NCBI RefSeq assembly: GCF_946151055.1
Contig: NZ_CAMGYZ010000012.1
Location: 1-64,000 of the forward strand
Direction: 5' to 3'
Length of the DNA stretch: 64,000 nt
From: Bacillus sp. Marseille-Q3570
GTDB taxonomy: Bacteria; Bacillota; Bacilli; Bacillales; Fictibacillaceae
Of this stretch, positions 43,901-53,502 are shown one piece after another. The stretch's first letter is position 1; every line of letters starts with the position of its first letter. A model generated the notes under the pieces. It saw nothing but the letters and a program-made list of their open reading frames with translations, was not told the DNA's origin and ran no database searches. The position numbers and the translations under genes are program-made.

Positions 43901-44570
43901 CAATCGTCTGTTCACGATAGTCATCGAATGAGAGTTCCTCTTCACTATGTTTATCGATCTGATTGATGACAAGATAGACTTCTTTGCCCAACTCCTGCAT
44001 CTCTTTTGTAAAATTGAAGTTGAGTTCTGATTGCACATGATTGTAATCCATCACATATACGATGACATCCGCCAGGTGCAGCATAGATTCCGTCGATACC
44101 CTGTGAGCATCATCGACAGAATCAATCCCTGGTGTGTCCATTACGACGGTTTCATCCTCTAAAAAAGGATGATGCTTGAAAATTTCTATCGTCTTGACTT
44201 CCTCGCCGTTTTTCGAAGCTTTCTTGACCTGATCGATATCGAGCTCACCAGGATAGGAAACCTTCTTCCCCTCTAGATCCGTTAAGAGGACACGAGGCTC
44301 CCCATCCTTGATTGCCACGATATTCGCACTGGTTGGTATCGGAGAAGAAGGAAGGAGATCCTCCCCCATCAATCGATTGATCATGCTTGATTTACCTGCT
44401 GAAAAATGCCCGCAAAATGCGATGGTCAATTCGTTTTGTGATGATTTATACGTCAGCTCCTTCACTTTATGTAAAAGTGAAGGCTCTGCTTCATTTTGTT
44501 CAAGATACGTATTGAGCCGGTAGAATCGATCGACCCAATGGGTTTTTCCATTTTGTATATTCATAGTCAT
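40953..44570 (-). CDS. dynA: Two-headed bacterial dynamin
   Basis: A 1205-residue dynamin-like GTPase, matching the fused double dynamin DynA (YpbR, about 1190 residues) of B. subtilis, which tethers and fuses membranes and protects against pore-forming stress. Head 1: P-loop GHFSAGKSSMIN at about residue 54 and DTPGIDSV. Head 2: P-loop GAFSAGKSSFAN near residue 635 and DTPGADSI. Long coiled-coil stalk segments follow each head. AGGTG precedes the start. Co-transcribed with two small genes downstream. Confidence 0.95.
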   Translation of the reverse strand: MTMNIQNGKTHWVDRFYRLNTYLEQNEAEPSLLHKVKELTYKSSQNELTIAFCGHFSAGKSSMINRLMGEDLLPSSPIPTSANIVAIKDGEPRVLLTDLEGKKVSYPGELDIDQVKKASKNGEEVKTIEIFKHHPFLEDETVVMDTPGIDSVDDAHRVSTESMLHLADVIVYVMDYNHVQSELNFNFTKEMQELGKEVYLVINQIDKHSEEELSFDDYREQTIDAFKQWGVQASGIYFTTLKKEDHANNQLAELQDELKEIKINKQKFIHQTLDHMSAKLTVDYLEKKYPDLSDQDSALEGLQEEMSALTERKEQLEKQEGHVEKEFADQLKKLIDNARIAPYEVRELGREVLEAMKEDFKTGFLFARRKTEEERASRIEQYVEAVNEKVTAELEWHIKEELQKQIDQLNVNDPVLENEIHEMEHRFTADDVERLQQKGATFNETYVLQYNRDVEDDLKKQYRRTAIQIFKAIKSAYANKHIKPEMKEIEAKRADLTEQHAQAEKAYEHKQSFKQEHKELNEMLHTDEHMPEAAQWSEQVKQSFNVQGDIGTWTKVEEQEAQSKEPTENRFEENTVQYSKSQVQESASQLDKTVELLSRWNSLRDLKSRMKDRSEKIKNQQYTVALFGAFSAGKSSFANAWLKDHVLPVSPNPTTATINKILPVTEEYPHGTVKIEMKSPEVLVEELKHSLHRFDESCESIDEALEAINRISTEKPDPHYNFLKAVEKGYSVMKEYLGTDQIIAHENFSSFVAQEEKACFTESVELYYDCELTRQGITLVDTPGADSINARHTSVAFDYIKNADAIIFVTYYNHAFSKADRDFLIQLGRVKDTFSMDKMYFVINAADLAKDEEEREAVVGYVTEQLIEYGIRFPRMYALSSKLALLERKEGGEGEHSNFACFENEFETATIRERNEVSVNQANELMKSGLNRLTKWIEHAQSDEEHQEREKVRLESEKTEIIDHINAYALSPYKKSVVQETNELLHYVVQRMMLTFNDEYKVAFNPSVLTKDMKPNQLEKCLDELLESMLFQLSQELRATTLRIEKHFNHQRDRFHEMIENHVAERSSCQLLKSEELTIDTPSIEPEWPRETFAELKTSLKKFKNPKQFFEGNGREVLRQELSEKIQPQLQAVVETFTSQFSTFYSEGLEKEINHLKQQFIEEVDQYYAGILEAFASKEQLGGLIETRRELTSIMNNGIEAKHEG

Positions 44571-44741
44571 CTTTACACCTGATTCACGTTGTTTTATCTC
44601 TACTTTATCACATTTTGAAACATCTGTGCGTCTCTTAAGGTTTGTGTTCCTTTTTTCGATATAATAGAAGATGAGGTCGAAGGAATACTACATAAGACAT
44701 GCTCATATCACCAGACTGGAATTTTACAGAAAGGAGTACAT

Positions 44742-46340
44742 ATGGAAACACATTTTGAACTTATTCTATTACTGTTGGCGATTGCAGCAGGGATCACTGC
44801 GATTGCGAAAAAACTTAACCAGCCCTATCCGATCGCGCTCGTCATCATCGGTGCGATCATCGGGGTTTTACCTTATGAAGGACTCGAGGAATTGAAGCAT
44901 TTTTTTGCTGAGGATGAGATATTCAGATTCGCGATCATTTCGATCTTCCTCCCGACACTTTTAGGGGAAGCGACATTGAATCTGCCTTTTGCTCATTTAC
45001 GGGAAAATAAAATGCCGATTCTCGTTCTCGCAGTTGCCGGTACATTGATCACTTTTGTGACTGCAGGCTGGATGACAGCATTCTTCCTGGGCTTATCGAT
45101 TCAGGCAGCACTTGTTTTTGCTGCGCTGATGGCACCGACAGACCCAATAAGTGTCCTGTCTATTTTCAAGTCGATGGGTGTCAATCACCGATTATCTACC
45201 GTCATGGAAGGTGAAAGCCTCGTAAATGACGGCCTTGCAGTCGTCTTGTTCACGATCGCAGCCTATCAATATGACATGATTCTCGAAGCTGGGGCAGCTG
45301 GCATCACGCTGGCACTTGGCTCATTTTTCAAAGTTGTGATCGGAGGACTGCTCGTTGGTGGGGCGTTCGGCTATTTTTTCTCCCGACTCGGTTCTCTCTA
45401 TGATGATTACCCACTGGAAATCATCTTTTCGATGTTATTGTTCTATGGATCATTTTTCGTCGCAGAAGCATTCCATGTTTCCGGTGTGATCGCCGTTGTC
45501 ATCGGTGGGATCATCTACGGAAACTTCGGAAAGCGTGTGGGAATGAGCCCTACAACAAGCTTGAGCATCCGTACATTCTGGGATGTTGCTTCATTAGTAG
45601 CGAACTCACTCGTATTCTTACTTGTCGGACTTGAAATCACGAGGATCATTGACACAGTCAATTGGCTGCAAGTGTTGATCGCAATCGGCATCGTGTTGAT
45701 TGCCAGGAGTATAGCTGTCTATTCGACAGTCAGTTTCGTCCGTTCTCTGCCAAAACGTTGGAAGCATATTTTCAATTGGGGCGGATTGAAGGGATCACTC
45801 TCATTAGCACTTGCCCTCAGCCTGCCGATCGATTTTCCTTACCGCGAAGAAATCTTGATGCTCGCCTTCGGTGTCGTCTTCTTCTCCCTTGTTGTCCAAG
45901 GATTGACGATAAAACCGCTTGTCGGATTGTTAGGTGAAAAAATGATCAAAGATGAACAGTTGGAGTATGATCGGATACAGAGCAGGATTTACCGATATCA
46001 TTCCGGCCGTAAGCGATTAGAAGCGATGGCTGAGGAAGGGACATTGTCACCGATCGTATTCGCTCGTCTATCGAACCAATATGATGATCAGTTGAAAGAA
46101 TTGAATGATGACCTTGAAAAACTATATGAACGGGAACCTGAGCTTAGGCAGGAATCTACAGCCCGCGCCATCCGTGAAGCCTTATATGCTGAACATGAAG
46201 CTCTCGAAATCCTGGAAAATCGTCATATCATCTCTGATGAAGTCACTAAGGAAGAAAAACGCTTCGTCCGTGACCTGCTGGAACGTGAAGAGATGGGTGA
46301 ACGAGTCGCATTGCACCATGAAGAAAAGGAAGAGAAATAA
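44742..46340 (+). CDS. CPA1-family sodium/proton antiporter (NhaP-like)
   Basis: A 532-residue transporter with 12-13 membrane helices and a 120-residue charged cytoplasmic C-terminus. CPA1 signatures are present: APTDPISVLS (about 131-140) and EGESLVNDGLAVVLF (about 156-170). It should exchange Na+ or K+ for H+ and help pH and salt tolerance. AAAGGAG lies five bases before the ATG. Single gene, terminator at 46607-46635 within a repeat element. Confidence 0.9.
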   Translation: METHFELILLLLAIAAGITAIAKKLNQPYPIALVIIGAIIGVLPYEGLEELKHFFAEDEIFRFAIISIFLPTLLGEATLNLPFAHLRENKMPILVLAVAGTLITFVTAGWMTAFFLGLSIQAALVFAALMAPTDPISVLSIFKSMGVNHRLSTVMEGESLVNDGLAVVLFTIAAYQYDMILEAGAAGITLALGSFFKVVIGGLLVGGAFGYFFSRLGSLYDDYPLEIIFSMLLFYGSFFVAEAFHVSGVIAVVIGGIIYGNFGKRVGMSPTTSLSIRTFWDVASLVANSLVFLLVGLEITRIIDTVNWLQVLIAIGIVLIARSIAVYSTVSFVRSLPKRWKHIFNWGGLKGSLSLALALSLPIDFPYREEILMLAFGVVFFSLVVQGLTIKPLVGLLGEKMIKDEQLEYDRIQSRIYRYHSGRKRLEAMAEEGTLSPIVFARLSNQYDDQLKELNDDLEKLYEREPELRQESTARAIREALYAEHEALEILENRHIISDEVTKEEKRFVRDLLEREEMGERVALHHEEKEEK

Positions 46341-46384
46341 AGTATTCGTTTAATGATTCACAAAATGATTCACATCGAAAAGAG

Positions 46385-46663
46385 GCTGGGACAAAACTAT
46401 AACTGCCAACAGAAAAGACGAACAATAAAATAGATTGGAGAAAATGAAAGACGAAAAGCGTAGACAACATCCGTAGACTCCTGCGGGAACAGCACGAGTC
46501 GAAGACCCCGCAAGAAAGCGATTTGTGCTTTCTGAGGAGGCTGAGGCCGTGCCCGCGGAAAGCGAAGGATGTTGACGAAGCGGAACCTTCATTTATTACC
46601 ACTGAAGAAAACCCGGACAAATTGTTCGGGTTTTCTATTGAACAAAGTTTCATTTGTCCCAGC
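46385..46663. repeat. About 280-base element with 11-base terminal inverted repeats
   Basis: GCTGGGACAAA (46385-46395) and TTTGTCCCAGC (46653-46663) are perfect inverted ends. Inside lie ACTCCTGCGGGAACAGC (46477-46493), a GAAAGC/GCTTTC hairpin, and GAGGCTGAGGCC with a GC-rich tail near 46540-46560, similar to common Bacillus intergenic repeats. A terminator forms its right part. No protein is encoded, so it resembles a non-autonomous element or structured RNA. Confidence 0.65.
46607..46635 (+). terminator. Terminator after the antiporter gene
   Basis: GAAAACCCG and CGGGTTTTC arms around GACAAATTGTT, with a T-run on the plus strand. Confidence 0.8.
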
Positions 46664-46731
46664 TTCCATTCTTTATATGAACTTATTCACTTTAAGTCTC
46701 CTTTTGAAGAAGATGGATCATTCATAAAACT

Positions 46732-46926
46732 AACGGACACAGGAGACCTTATTCGCTCTAAAATCATCAAAACAATCTACTTTTCAACAAATAGCGTCTC
46801 TGGTGTCCGTTAGCATCTCGAAATTAGCGTTTTTGTCACAGATAACGGCTCTCCTGTCCGTTAAAACCAAAAATCCAAGCTACAACCCTTATTCCACGAA
46901 ATTCACAACACTCCTGCGGGAACAGC
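46732..46926. repeat. GGACAC palindromic cluster B with adjoining CTCCTGCGGGA copy
   Basis: One forward unit (46732-46754) and two inverted units (46791-46813 and 46841-46864) carry the TAACGGACA...TTATT core. About 45 bases later comes a second copy of ACTCCTGCGGGAACAGC (46910-46926), identical over 17 bases to 46477-46493. No gene is seen in 46664-47062. Confidence 0.72.
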
Positions 46927-47062
46927 TTGCCAGATGAGCCTCCGGAATGCGGCAAGTTATGTCTAGATCAGCGACCAGTTGGATGACTTCAAACTTCCTG
47001 GCACAGGCTGACCTCTTAGTTCCGCTTATACTTTCTTTAAGGGCAACAAAAACGAACCGATT

Positions 47063-47608
47063 CTATCTAAAAAAATACGCCATATAGATCTCATCTTCAT
47101 ATTCTCCGTTAATACAAATCTGATCTTTTTGTGTTCCCTCAATGACAAATCCGTAACGTTCATATAATTGATGTGCGATTGGATTACTTGAAAAAACCGT
47201 CAACCACAGCTTATAGAGACCTTCTCTTTCACACCAATCAAGGGTATACTTCATGATTTTCTTCCCGATCCCATTCCCCTGGACATCTTCTGAAATCCAC
47301 GTTCTGAAAACTCCGCAGTGCCGTTTCATCCTAAGATCTCCACGCAGTACACGGGCGATGCCATAAATCACTCCATCCACTTCAACTACCGCATACAAAT
47401 GTCCTTCGTTCTCAACTTTTTCAATAAAGGCTATTTCTTCTGACAAACTGCGGGTTTTCTCCTTCTGTATATATTCTCGGCTTTGCACAATCGATTCAGC
47501 AGCTTTGATGATTTGTTCGGCATCTTGTTTCAATGCAGGTCTGATTACGACTTCTGCACCGTTTTTAGCTTGAAAGCTGAAAATATGGGACTCATGTTTG
47601 AGTGACAC
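47063..47608 (-). CDS. GNAT-family N-acetyltransferase
   Basis: A 181-residue GNAT protein. The acetyl-CoA loop is VQGNGIGKKIMKY near residue 112; VIRPALKQDAEQIIKA opens the domain and HQLYERYGFVIEGTQ closes it. The pattern is close to ribosomal-protein or streptothricin-type acetylases, but no substrate can be fixed. It starts at GTG with AGGAGG eight bases upstream. Single gene, or co-transcribed with the phosphoesterase upstream. Confidence 0.85.
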   Translation of the reverse strand: MSLKHESHIFSFQAKNGAEVVIRPALKQDAEQIIKAAESIVQSREYIQKEKTRSLSEEIAFIEKVENEGHLYAVVEVDGVIYGIARVLRGDLRMKRHCGVFRTWISEDVQGNGIGKKIMKYTLDWCEREGLYKLWLTVFSSNPIAHQLYERYGFVIEGTQKDQICINGEYEDEIYMAYFFR

Positions 47609-47632
47609 ACCGATTTCCTCCTAATTATTTCG

Positions 47633-48121
47633 TTAAAAATAGTGTGTCTCAATCTTGAATGTCTCATTAATCGTTAGCCATCCATAAGAATACTGTTTCT
47701 GGAACCGTTTGGCTGTCACTGACCCAGGATTGTAGAGTACCATTTCGTCAACCACCTCATGATAAGGGATATGGGAGTGCCCGAATATGATAATGTCTGT
47801 TTGTTCTTTATCAAAAGTCCTTAACGCCCGTTCCGGAGTACTTTTCCCTTTTCCGAGATGACCATGTGTGACTCCGATCGTGACATCGCCGATCGTAAAG
47901 ATATCCTTATCCGGGAGTCGCTTACAGAGTCTTCCAGAATCGACATTCCCATACACTGCTTTGAGCGGCGCATACTGTAGCAACTCTTCATAAATGCTTT
48001 CATGGATGAAATCCCCAGCATGAATTATGAGATCCGCTTTCTCCAATTCAGAAAGAAAAACTTCTGGAAAGCTCTTCCCAGAAGTTTTTAAATGAGTATC
48101 ACTGATCAGGAGGATTTTCAT
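47633..48121 (-). CDS. YfcE/MJ0936-type metallophosphoesterase
   Basis: A 162-residue calcineurin-fold phosphodiesterase. The metal ligands stand in order: ISDTHLK (D7, H9), HAGDF, YGNVD, THGH and FGHSHIP. This is the set of YfcE and B. subtilis YsnB-type enzymes, which split phosphodiesters in vitro. The cellular substrate is unknown. AGGAAG precedes the ATG. It lies 28 bases after cshA. Confidence 0.92.
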   Translation of the reverse strand: MKILLISDTHLKTSGKSFPEVFLSELEKADLIIHAGDFIHESIYEELLQYAPLKAVYGNVDSGRLCKRLPDKDIFTIGDVTIGVTHGHLGKGKSTPERALRTFDKEQTDIIIFGHSHIPYHEVVDEMVLYNPGSVTAKRFQKQYSYGWLTINETFKIETHYF

Positions 48122-48149
48122 CGGACAATCACTTCCTGTCTTTAATAAC

Positions 48150-49655
48150 TTATTTATTTATTCGTTGACGTTGTGAACGATGGGAACGATTTTGACGGTT
48201 ACTGTTTGATCGTCCGCCTCCACCGCCGTGACGATTTCCACCGCCAGAACGATTACCACCACGATTATATGGACGTCCGCCTTTACCTTTGCCTTGTTGA
48301 TATGGACGGCGATTGGATGATTTCTTCTTCGTGTCCAACGGCTTGATTGGCGTAATGTCTACTGGTGTTTTGTCTGGTTCTTTTGTAGAAGCCTTCAATG
48401 CAGAAGCTACAAGTTCACGTGCATCATACTTTTCAAGCAATTCATCAGCGATTGCATAATAAGAAGAGAGTTCTTCATTATTGATTGCATTGGTCAATTG
48501 CTCAGCTGCGAATCGTTGCTGACCTTCCATTGCATCGTCTGTTGTCGGAATCGACAATTGTTCCATACGCTTCTTCGTAATCTGTTCGATTGTTTTCAAG
48601 TGGTCGAATTCACGGGAAGTCATGAATGTGATAGCCATTCCTTCTTTTCCAGCACGCCCAGTACGTCCGATTCGGTGGACATAGCTTTCCGGATCTTGTG
48701 GAATATCGAAGTTGTATACATGAGATACACCACTGATGTCGATTCCTCGTGCTGCAACGTCTGTAGCAACAAGAATATCGATGCGGTTCGAACGGAATTT
48801 CTTCATGACACGGTCACGTTTCTGTTGCGACAAATCACCATGGATTCCGTCAGCTGAGTAACCCCTCTTAATGAGTGCATCCGTCACTTCATCAACACGT
48901 TTTTTCGTACGTCCGAAAATGATTGCAAGTTCTGGGGCTTGAATGTCCAACAGACGGCAAAGCACATCGAACTTTTCTTTTTCATGGACTTTTACATATC
49001 GTTGATCGATTTTCGTTACTGTCATTTCACTTGCTTTCACCTGAACGATAACACGGTCTTGCTTCATGAACTGATCAGCCAGCGTTTTGATCGCTTTCGG
49101 CATCGTTGCGGAGAAGAGCATCGTTTGATGTTCTTCTGGAATTTGACCGAGGATCTCTTTGATATCGTCGATGAATCCCATGTTCAGCATTTCGTCCGCT
49201 TCATCAAGGACCACTGTGTTCAATTCGCCAAGACGAATCGTCTTACGGTTCAAGTGATCCAGTAGACGTCCTGGTGTTCCGACAAGAATCTGCGGTCGTT
49301 TCTTCAATGCTTTGATCTGGAAGCCGATATGCTGTCCTCCATAGATCGGAAGTGTGCGGATCCGCTTGTGCTGACCAATTTTGTTCAATTCCTCAGCCAC
49401 CTGGATCGCAAGTTCGCGGGTCGGTGTCACGATCAGCGCTTGAACGCCTGTTTGCTCCCTCTCGATCTTTTCAATCATCGGAATTCCAAATGCTGCTGTC
49501 TTACCCGTGCCAGTTTGTGCCTGCCCGATCAAGTCTTTTCCTTCGAGGGCTACTGGAATCGCATCTCGTTGGATGGAAGTTGGTTCTTCAAATCCCATGT
49601 CGTTGATCGCTTTTAACGTACGTGTTTCAATTCCTAAATCTTTAAATGTTGTCAA
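48150..49655 (-). CDS. cshA: DEAD-box RNA helicase CshA
   Basis: A 501-residue ATP-dependent RNA helicase. Motifs: Q-motif near residues 4-30, AQTGTGKT (46-53), PTRELA (78-83), DEAD (151-154), SAT (182-184), and HRIGRTGR late. A glycine/arginine/asparagine-rich tail (from about 450) follows, as in CshA, the degradosome and ribosome-biogenesis helicase used strongly in the cold. It has a long upstream gap (49656-49866), which could hold a regulatory leader, but no recognisable structure was found. Confidence 0.95.
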   Translation of the reverse strand: MTTFKDLGIETRTLKAINDMGFEEPTSIQRDAIPVALEGKDLIGQAQTGTGKTAAFGIPMIEKIEREQTGVQALIVTPTRELAIQVAEELNKIGQHKRIRTLPIYGGQHIGFQIKALKKRPQILVGTPGRLLDHLNRKTIRLGELNTVVLDEADEMLNMGFIDDIKEILGQIPEEHQTMLFSATMPKAIKTLADQFMKQDRVIVQVKASEMTVTKIDQRYVKVHEKEKFDVLCRLLDIQAPELAIIFGRTKKRVDEVTDALIKRGYSADGIHGDLSQQKRDRVMKKFRSNRIDILVATDVAARGIDISGVSHVYNFDIPQDPESYVHRIGRTGRAGKEGMAITFMTSREFDHLKTIEQITKKRMEQLSIPTTDDAMEGQQRFAAEQLTNAINNEELSSYYAIADELLEKYDARELVASALKASTKEPDKTPVDITPIKPLDTKKKSSNRRPYQQGKGKGGRPYNRGGNRSGGGNRHGGGGGRSNSNRQNRSHRSQRQRINK

Positions 49656-49866
49656 TTCATCTAACTCCTTTTTAGATAGAAGGCAACGTTAGCATTGAAT
49701 ATTGATTTCCGGCTCCTTGCTCAAAATCATACTTCATTGGCAAAGAGTTATACTCTTAAATGATTCATTGTTTAATTCCGCTCAAAAAAGTCCTTGAACG
49801 ATTCAACGTTTTCATTTAACAGAAATTTTTTAAAATTACTTTCAAGTATTAATCAAGGTGTTTTAA

Positions 49867-50094
49867 CTAACAGTGCCTTAAAATAGTTTGAGCTTGGTCC
49901 GTTATTTTTTTGACCAGCCCTTGCAGGATGTCCTCGGGATCGTTCCATTTGTGTTTGCTACTTCTTTTTTGGAACAGCCCCATCCCTTCGGCTAATATTG
50001 TGGTTGAAAGTGCCCTGCTTTCAAATCGTGTAAAGAAAGCCATTTCCTTTTCATGAATATTCCTATGACGCCCGAACTCGTTTAAGAAATTCAT
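49867..50094 (-). CDS. Possible small protein, uncertain
   Basis: A 75-residue frame starting MNFLNEFGRHRNIHEKEM. It follows the dat terminator directly, but no ribosome binding site precedes the ATG. The composition is plausible for a protein (helical, hydrophobic pattern in RFESRALSTTILAEGMGLF). It may be a decayed or unexpressed gene. If not real, 49656-50106 is a gene-free stretch. Confidence 0.35.
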   Translation of the reverse strand: MNFLNEFGRHRNIHEKEMAFFTRFESRALSTTILAEGMGLFQKRSSKHKWNDPEDILQGLVKKITDQAQTILRHC

Positions 50095-50106
50095 TATCGA
50101 ACGTAT

Positions 50107-50137
50107 AAAAGCACTCCCGTGAAATGCCGGAAGTGCC
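50107..50137 (-). terminator. Terminator of dat
   Basis: GCACTTCCGG and CGGGAGTGC (minus strand) form a GC-rich hairpin followed by TTTTATA, 85 bases after dat. Confidence 0.75.
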
Positions 50138-50221
50138 TCATCTCTTTACAAAATAAATATGAGCTGCCGGTTTTTTAATCCAGAATTAAATTTATCACGG
50201 ACGTATCCGAATTGCAAGGAA

Positions 50222-51073
50222 TCAATTTTTCACACTTTGCAATTCAGCGATTCGTTCATTGAATTTTTCTTGCAATGTACGTGCCACTTTTCCAGGTACA
50301 CCGGAGCCCACTTGCTTACCGTCTATTGAGATGACTGGCGTCACTTCCATCGTCGTACTTGAAATGATGACTTCTTCTGCATCCATCAATTCTTGTTTAT
50401 TGAATGTTTTTTCATGTACTGTAATATCCGCTTCTTCAGCAAGTTCCAGTACAACCTTTCTTGTGATTCCATTCAAAATGAAATTGTCAGCTTGGTGCGT
50501 GAAAATTTCACCATTCTTGACGATATATACGTTTGTCGAACTGCCTTCCGTAACGACATCATTGCTGCGTATGAATATGGATTCATCACATTTCGCATCC
50601 ATCGCTTTTTGTTTGCCGAGAACATTACCAAGGAGGTTCAAGCTTTTGATATCACATCTCAGCCAACGAATATCCTCAGTCGTGATTGCTGTAATCCCTT
50701 CTCTCATCTTATTCAGCGGCCGGGGAGATTTCCTGGCATAAGCAACAAGGAAAGGTGTTGGCTCTGCCGGAAATTGGTGTGTCCGTTCCGCCACTCCTCT
50801 GGTGATTTGTAAATAAACGTGCCCGTCATTTATATCATTAGCCTCTGCTAATTTTTCTAAACGTGTTTTTAACAGCTCGATCGGGTATGGTAGCGTCATC
50901 TGGATTTCCCTGGCACTACGTTCAAGGCGCTCCAAATGCTCATCCATGCCGAAATACTGCCCATTGTAAATCCGAACAACTTCATATACGCCATCACCAA
51001 ATTGATATCCTCTATCCTCGATATCGATCCGTACTTCTGATTGATCCTTCAATTGGTCCTGAACTAATATCAT
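50222..51073 (-). CDS. dat: D-amino acid aminotransferase
   Basis: A 283-residue class IV PLP aminotransferase making D-glutamate and other D-amino acids for the cell wall. The PLP lysine is K145 in CDIKSLNLLGNVLGKQ, and YQFGDGVYEVVRIY opens the domain, EGSSTNVYIV the PLP phosphate region and VIISSTTMEVTPV the close. The ATG at 51073 has GGAGGAG at seven bases; the longer frame upstream has no such site. Single gene. Confidence 0.93.
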   Translation of the reverse strand: MILVQDQLKDQSEVRIDIEDRGYQFGDGVYEVVRIYNGQYFGMDEHLERLERSAREIQMTLPYPIELLKTRLEKLAEANDINDGHVYLQITRGVAERTHQFPAEPTPFLVAYARKSPRPLNKMREGITAITTEDIRWLRCDIKSLNLLGNVLGKQKAMDAKCDESIFIRSNDVVTEGSSTNVYIVKNGEIFTHQADNFILNGITRKVVLELAEEADITVHEKTFNKQELMDAEEVIISSTTMEVTPVISIDGKQVGSGVPGKVARTLQEKFNERIAELQSVKN

Positions 51074-51191
51074 AAGTTCTCCTCCGCTTTCCACAGTATA
51101 ATATTTTTTTCGAATCACAAGCTATACAAAGTGACAAATGAGTTCGTGATAATTAAGATGTAAAGCTAAAACTATAGATAAAGGTGATCAC

Positions 51192-52598
51192 ATGGATGGA
51201 AATTGGCTGTCGATTATCCCTTTCTTATTGGTAATCCCGATCGCTATGATGACAAAACAAGTACTTCCAGGCATCCTGATTGGATTGATCGCAGGCGCTT
51301 ATCTTACCAATCCTGCTCCGATCGGCGGTATCGAAACCATGCTCCAATACCTGGTGACAGCATTGGTAGACAAAAATAACATCAAAATCATCGTCTTCCT
51401 TTATGTCTTCTCCGGACTTGTCGGTATGATCAAAGTTGCTGGCGGAATCAAAGGGTTTGTCGAAGCTGCCTCTGAACGAGTTGATACAAAAAAGGAAGCT
51501 ATACTCCTAACATATGTATCAACGATCGGAACATTCAGTGCACCCAGTTTCCGTTTCGTCACCATCGGTCCGATCATGCGTGCGTTATTGAAACGAGTGG
51601 ATATGACAAAAAAAGAATTGGGGTTTGTCATCGAAACGACGACTACGCCAATCATCGTACTCATTCCGATTGCAACAGCTTTTGTCGGGTACATGGTTTC
51701 TGTCGTTGAACTAGGACTTCACAACCAGAATTTGAAAGGAGACCCTTACAGTCTTTTCATCCAAAGTATACCTTTCAACTTCTTCGCCATCGCGATCTTC
51801 CTTGTGGGGATTTATCTAAGCTTTTTTCACCATTCTTCAGACGGTGCTCAACAAAAACCGAATGAAAATGGATCAGAAGAGGACGATTGGCACAACTGTG
51901 ATCCTGCTGTATCACTCGATTTACCATCGAAACCATGGAACTTGTTACTTCCTTTGATTGTCGTAATCGGTTTGACATTAATTTTAACATGGTGGGACGG
52001 CCATCAGAAAGGATTTGGATTCTTCAAAGCATTCATCAAAGCGAACGTGTTGGACGCGATGGTCATCGCCCTCCTCATCACAACGTTCCTGACGATCTTT
52101 TTCTTCCTCTTCCAAAAATTCGAACTGAAAATGCTTATTGAAAGCTTCGTTTTCGGCGGAAATAATTTGATGTCGGTCATCTTGTTATTATCTGTCATCT
52201 GGGGATTGGCTTCCGTTACCGAAGATTTAGGATTTTCGACCTTCATCACAGATCACACAGGCTGGATTCCTTCGATTCTTGTCCCTCCGATTTTATTTCT
52301 ATTTGGGAGTGCTGTTTCGTATTTCATTGGTTCTGCCTGGGGAACGTGGGGGATATTGATGCCGCTCGGTATATCGATGGCTGCAATTTCAGGTGTTTCT
52401 TTGCCACTTGTCATTGGGGCTGTTTTCGCTAGCGGAACATTCGGAGCGTTCGCTTCCCCTTTAAGTGATGATGTGAATACCTTAAGCCGCATCCTCGGTC
52501 TTCAAGTGATGGAATATGCCCGTTTTAAATTGAAGGCAGCCTTGATCGCTGTTGCAATCTCCGCTGCCTGTTACACTGGGATAACATTTATCCTTTAA
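51192..52598 (+). CDS. NhaC-family sodium/proton antiporter
   Basis: A 468-residue membrane protein with about 11-12 helices. FSGLVGMIKVAGGIKGF, TFSAPSFRFVTIGPIM, GSAWGTWGILMPLGI and FGAFASPLSDDVNTLSRI are NhaC-superfamily traits. It probably exports Na+ (with an organic acid or proton). AAAGGTG precedes the ATG. Divergent from dat. With the CPA1 antiporter it points to sodium and pH stress in the habitat. Confidence 0.88.
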   Translation: MDGNWLSIIPFLLVIPIAMMTKQVLPGILIGLIAGAYLTNPAPIGGIETMLQYLVTALVDKNNIKIIVFLYVFSGLVGMIKVAGGIKGFVEAASERVDTKKEAILLTYVSTIGTFSAPSFRFVTIGPIMRALLKRVDMTKKELGFVIETTTTPIIVLIPIATAFVGYMVSVVELGLHNQNLKGDPYSLFIQSIPFNFFAIAIFLVGIYLSFFHHSSDGAQQKPNENGSEEDDWHNCDPAVSLDLPSKPWNLLLPLIVVIGLTLILTWWDGHQKGFGFFKAFIKANVLDAMVIALLITTFLTIFFFLFQKFELKMLIESFVFGGNNLMSVILLLSVIWGLASVTEDLGFSTFITDHTGWIPSILVPPILFLFGSAVSYFIGSAWGTWGILMPLGISMAAISGVSLPLVIGAVFASGTFGAFASPLSDDVNTLSRILGLQVMEYARFKLKAALIAVAISAACYTGITFIL

Positions 52599-52617
52599 TG
52601 TACAATATTCTTTATTA

Positions 52618-53502
52618 TCATTCATCCTCAAGCTGGATGTAATTTTCTATTCTTTCAGCCATCTTCAGATATCCTTCTTGATTCGGATGAAGTTTATCGT
52701 TGGCGAAAAGTTTCTCACTGCCTTCTTCTATAAAAAGGTCATCGATCGGAACATATAATGTATTGTCATTGATTTCTGCGACAGTTTTAGCCGTTGAATT
52801 CCATTTATTGATTACACCGTCAACCTCTTTAATATCCTGGAAGAAGTTGTGGAATGGATTGAACATGCTGACTAAATAGATATTAGCGTTAGGATTCAGG
52901 GTACGGATCGTCTGAACGATCACGAATAGGTTCTTCCTGTACCTTTGCTGTCCTGATTCGAATAAATCCATATTAAGGCTGAAAAAATTATATTCGACGA
53001 TGTTCAGGATATCGTTCCCACCGATTGTAATGAAGACATGGTCGGCCTCTCTGATATGATTTTGGACTTCTTCTTCGTCCATTTTAGCTGCAAGCTTATC
53101 ACTCGGAAGGCCATGGATTCCAAAATTCTTCAGGCTGACCAAATCATCAGAATTTTCCTGGATGTATCTGGCGACTGGTTGGATGTATCCTTCTTTCGTC
53201 TTATCGCCGGATCCTTTTGTCAATGAATCCCCAAGCCCGACGATATGGACGTCTTCGATGACTGTTTCGTCCACTGGCTCATCCGTTTCCTTTTCATCAT
53301 CCTTAGCCTTCTCATCTTTTTTCTCCTCATCATCTGAAGGAGGATCCTCCGTTACCTGTTCATCATCTTTCGGGAACTCCTCCTCAATTGAAGGGTTCAG
53401 TACTGGAGTGGTCGTCGGATTATCCTTATTCAAAAATAAGATGACACCGAACACGATGACCAGTGGTATGAGGATGAACAATATCAATTGTTGTTTTTTC
53501 AT
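52618..53502 (-). CDS. SGNH/GDSL hydrolase (YpmR-like), membrane anchored
   Basis: A 294-residue protein with a membrane anchor (residues 5-25), a long D/E/K/P-rich linker (about 30-88) and an SGNH esterase domain. Active-site blocks: GLGDSLTKG (serine), a mid-domain glycine near NFGIHGLPSDKLA, TIGGNDIL (asparagine) and DKLHPNQEGY (Asp-His). The homologue in B. subtilis is YpmR. It likely cleaves an ester outside the cell. AGAGGGG precedes the ATG. Confidence 0.88.
   Translation of the reverse strand: MKKQQLILFILIPLVIVFGVILFLNKDNPTTTPVLNPSIEEEFPKDDEQVTEDPPSDDEEKKDEKAKDDEKETDEPVDETVIEDVHIVGLGDSLTKGSGDKTKEGYIQPVARYIQENSDDLVSLKNFGIHGLPSDKLAAKMDEEEVQNHIREADHVFITIGGNDILNIVEYNFFSLNMDLFESGQQRYRKNLFVIVQTIRTLNPNANIYLVSMFNPFHNFFQDIKEVDGVINKWNSTAKTVAEINDNTLYVPIDDLFIEEGSEKLFANDKLHPNQEGYLKMAERIENYIQLEDE

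Noticed and set aside
49656-49866. Cold-shock or riboswitch leader of cshA
   Set aside because: The gap is long, but no recognisable conserved element or clear terminator/antiterminator was seen.
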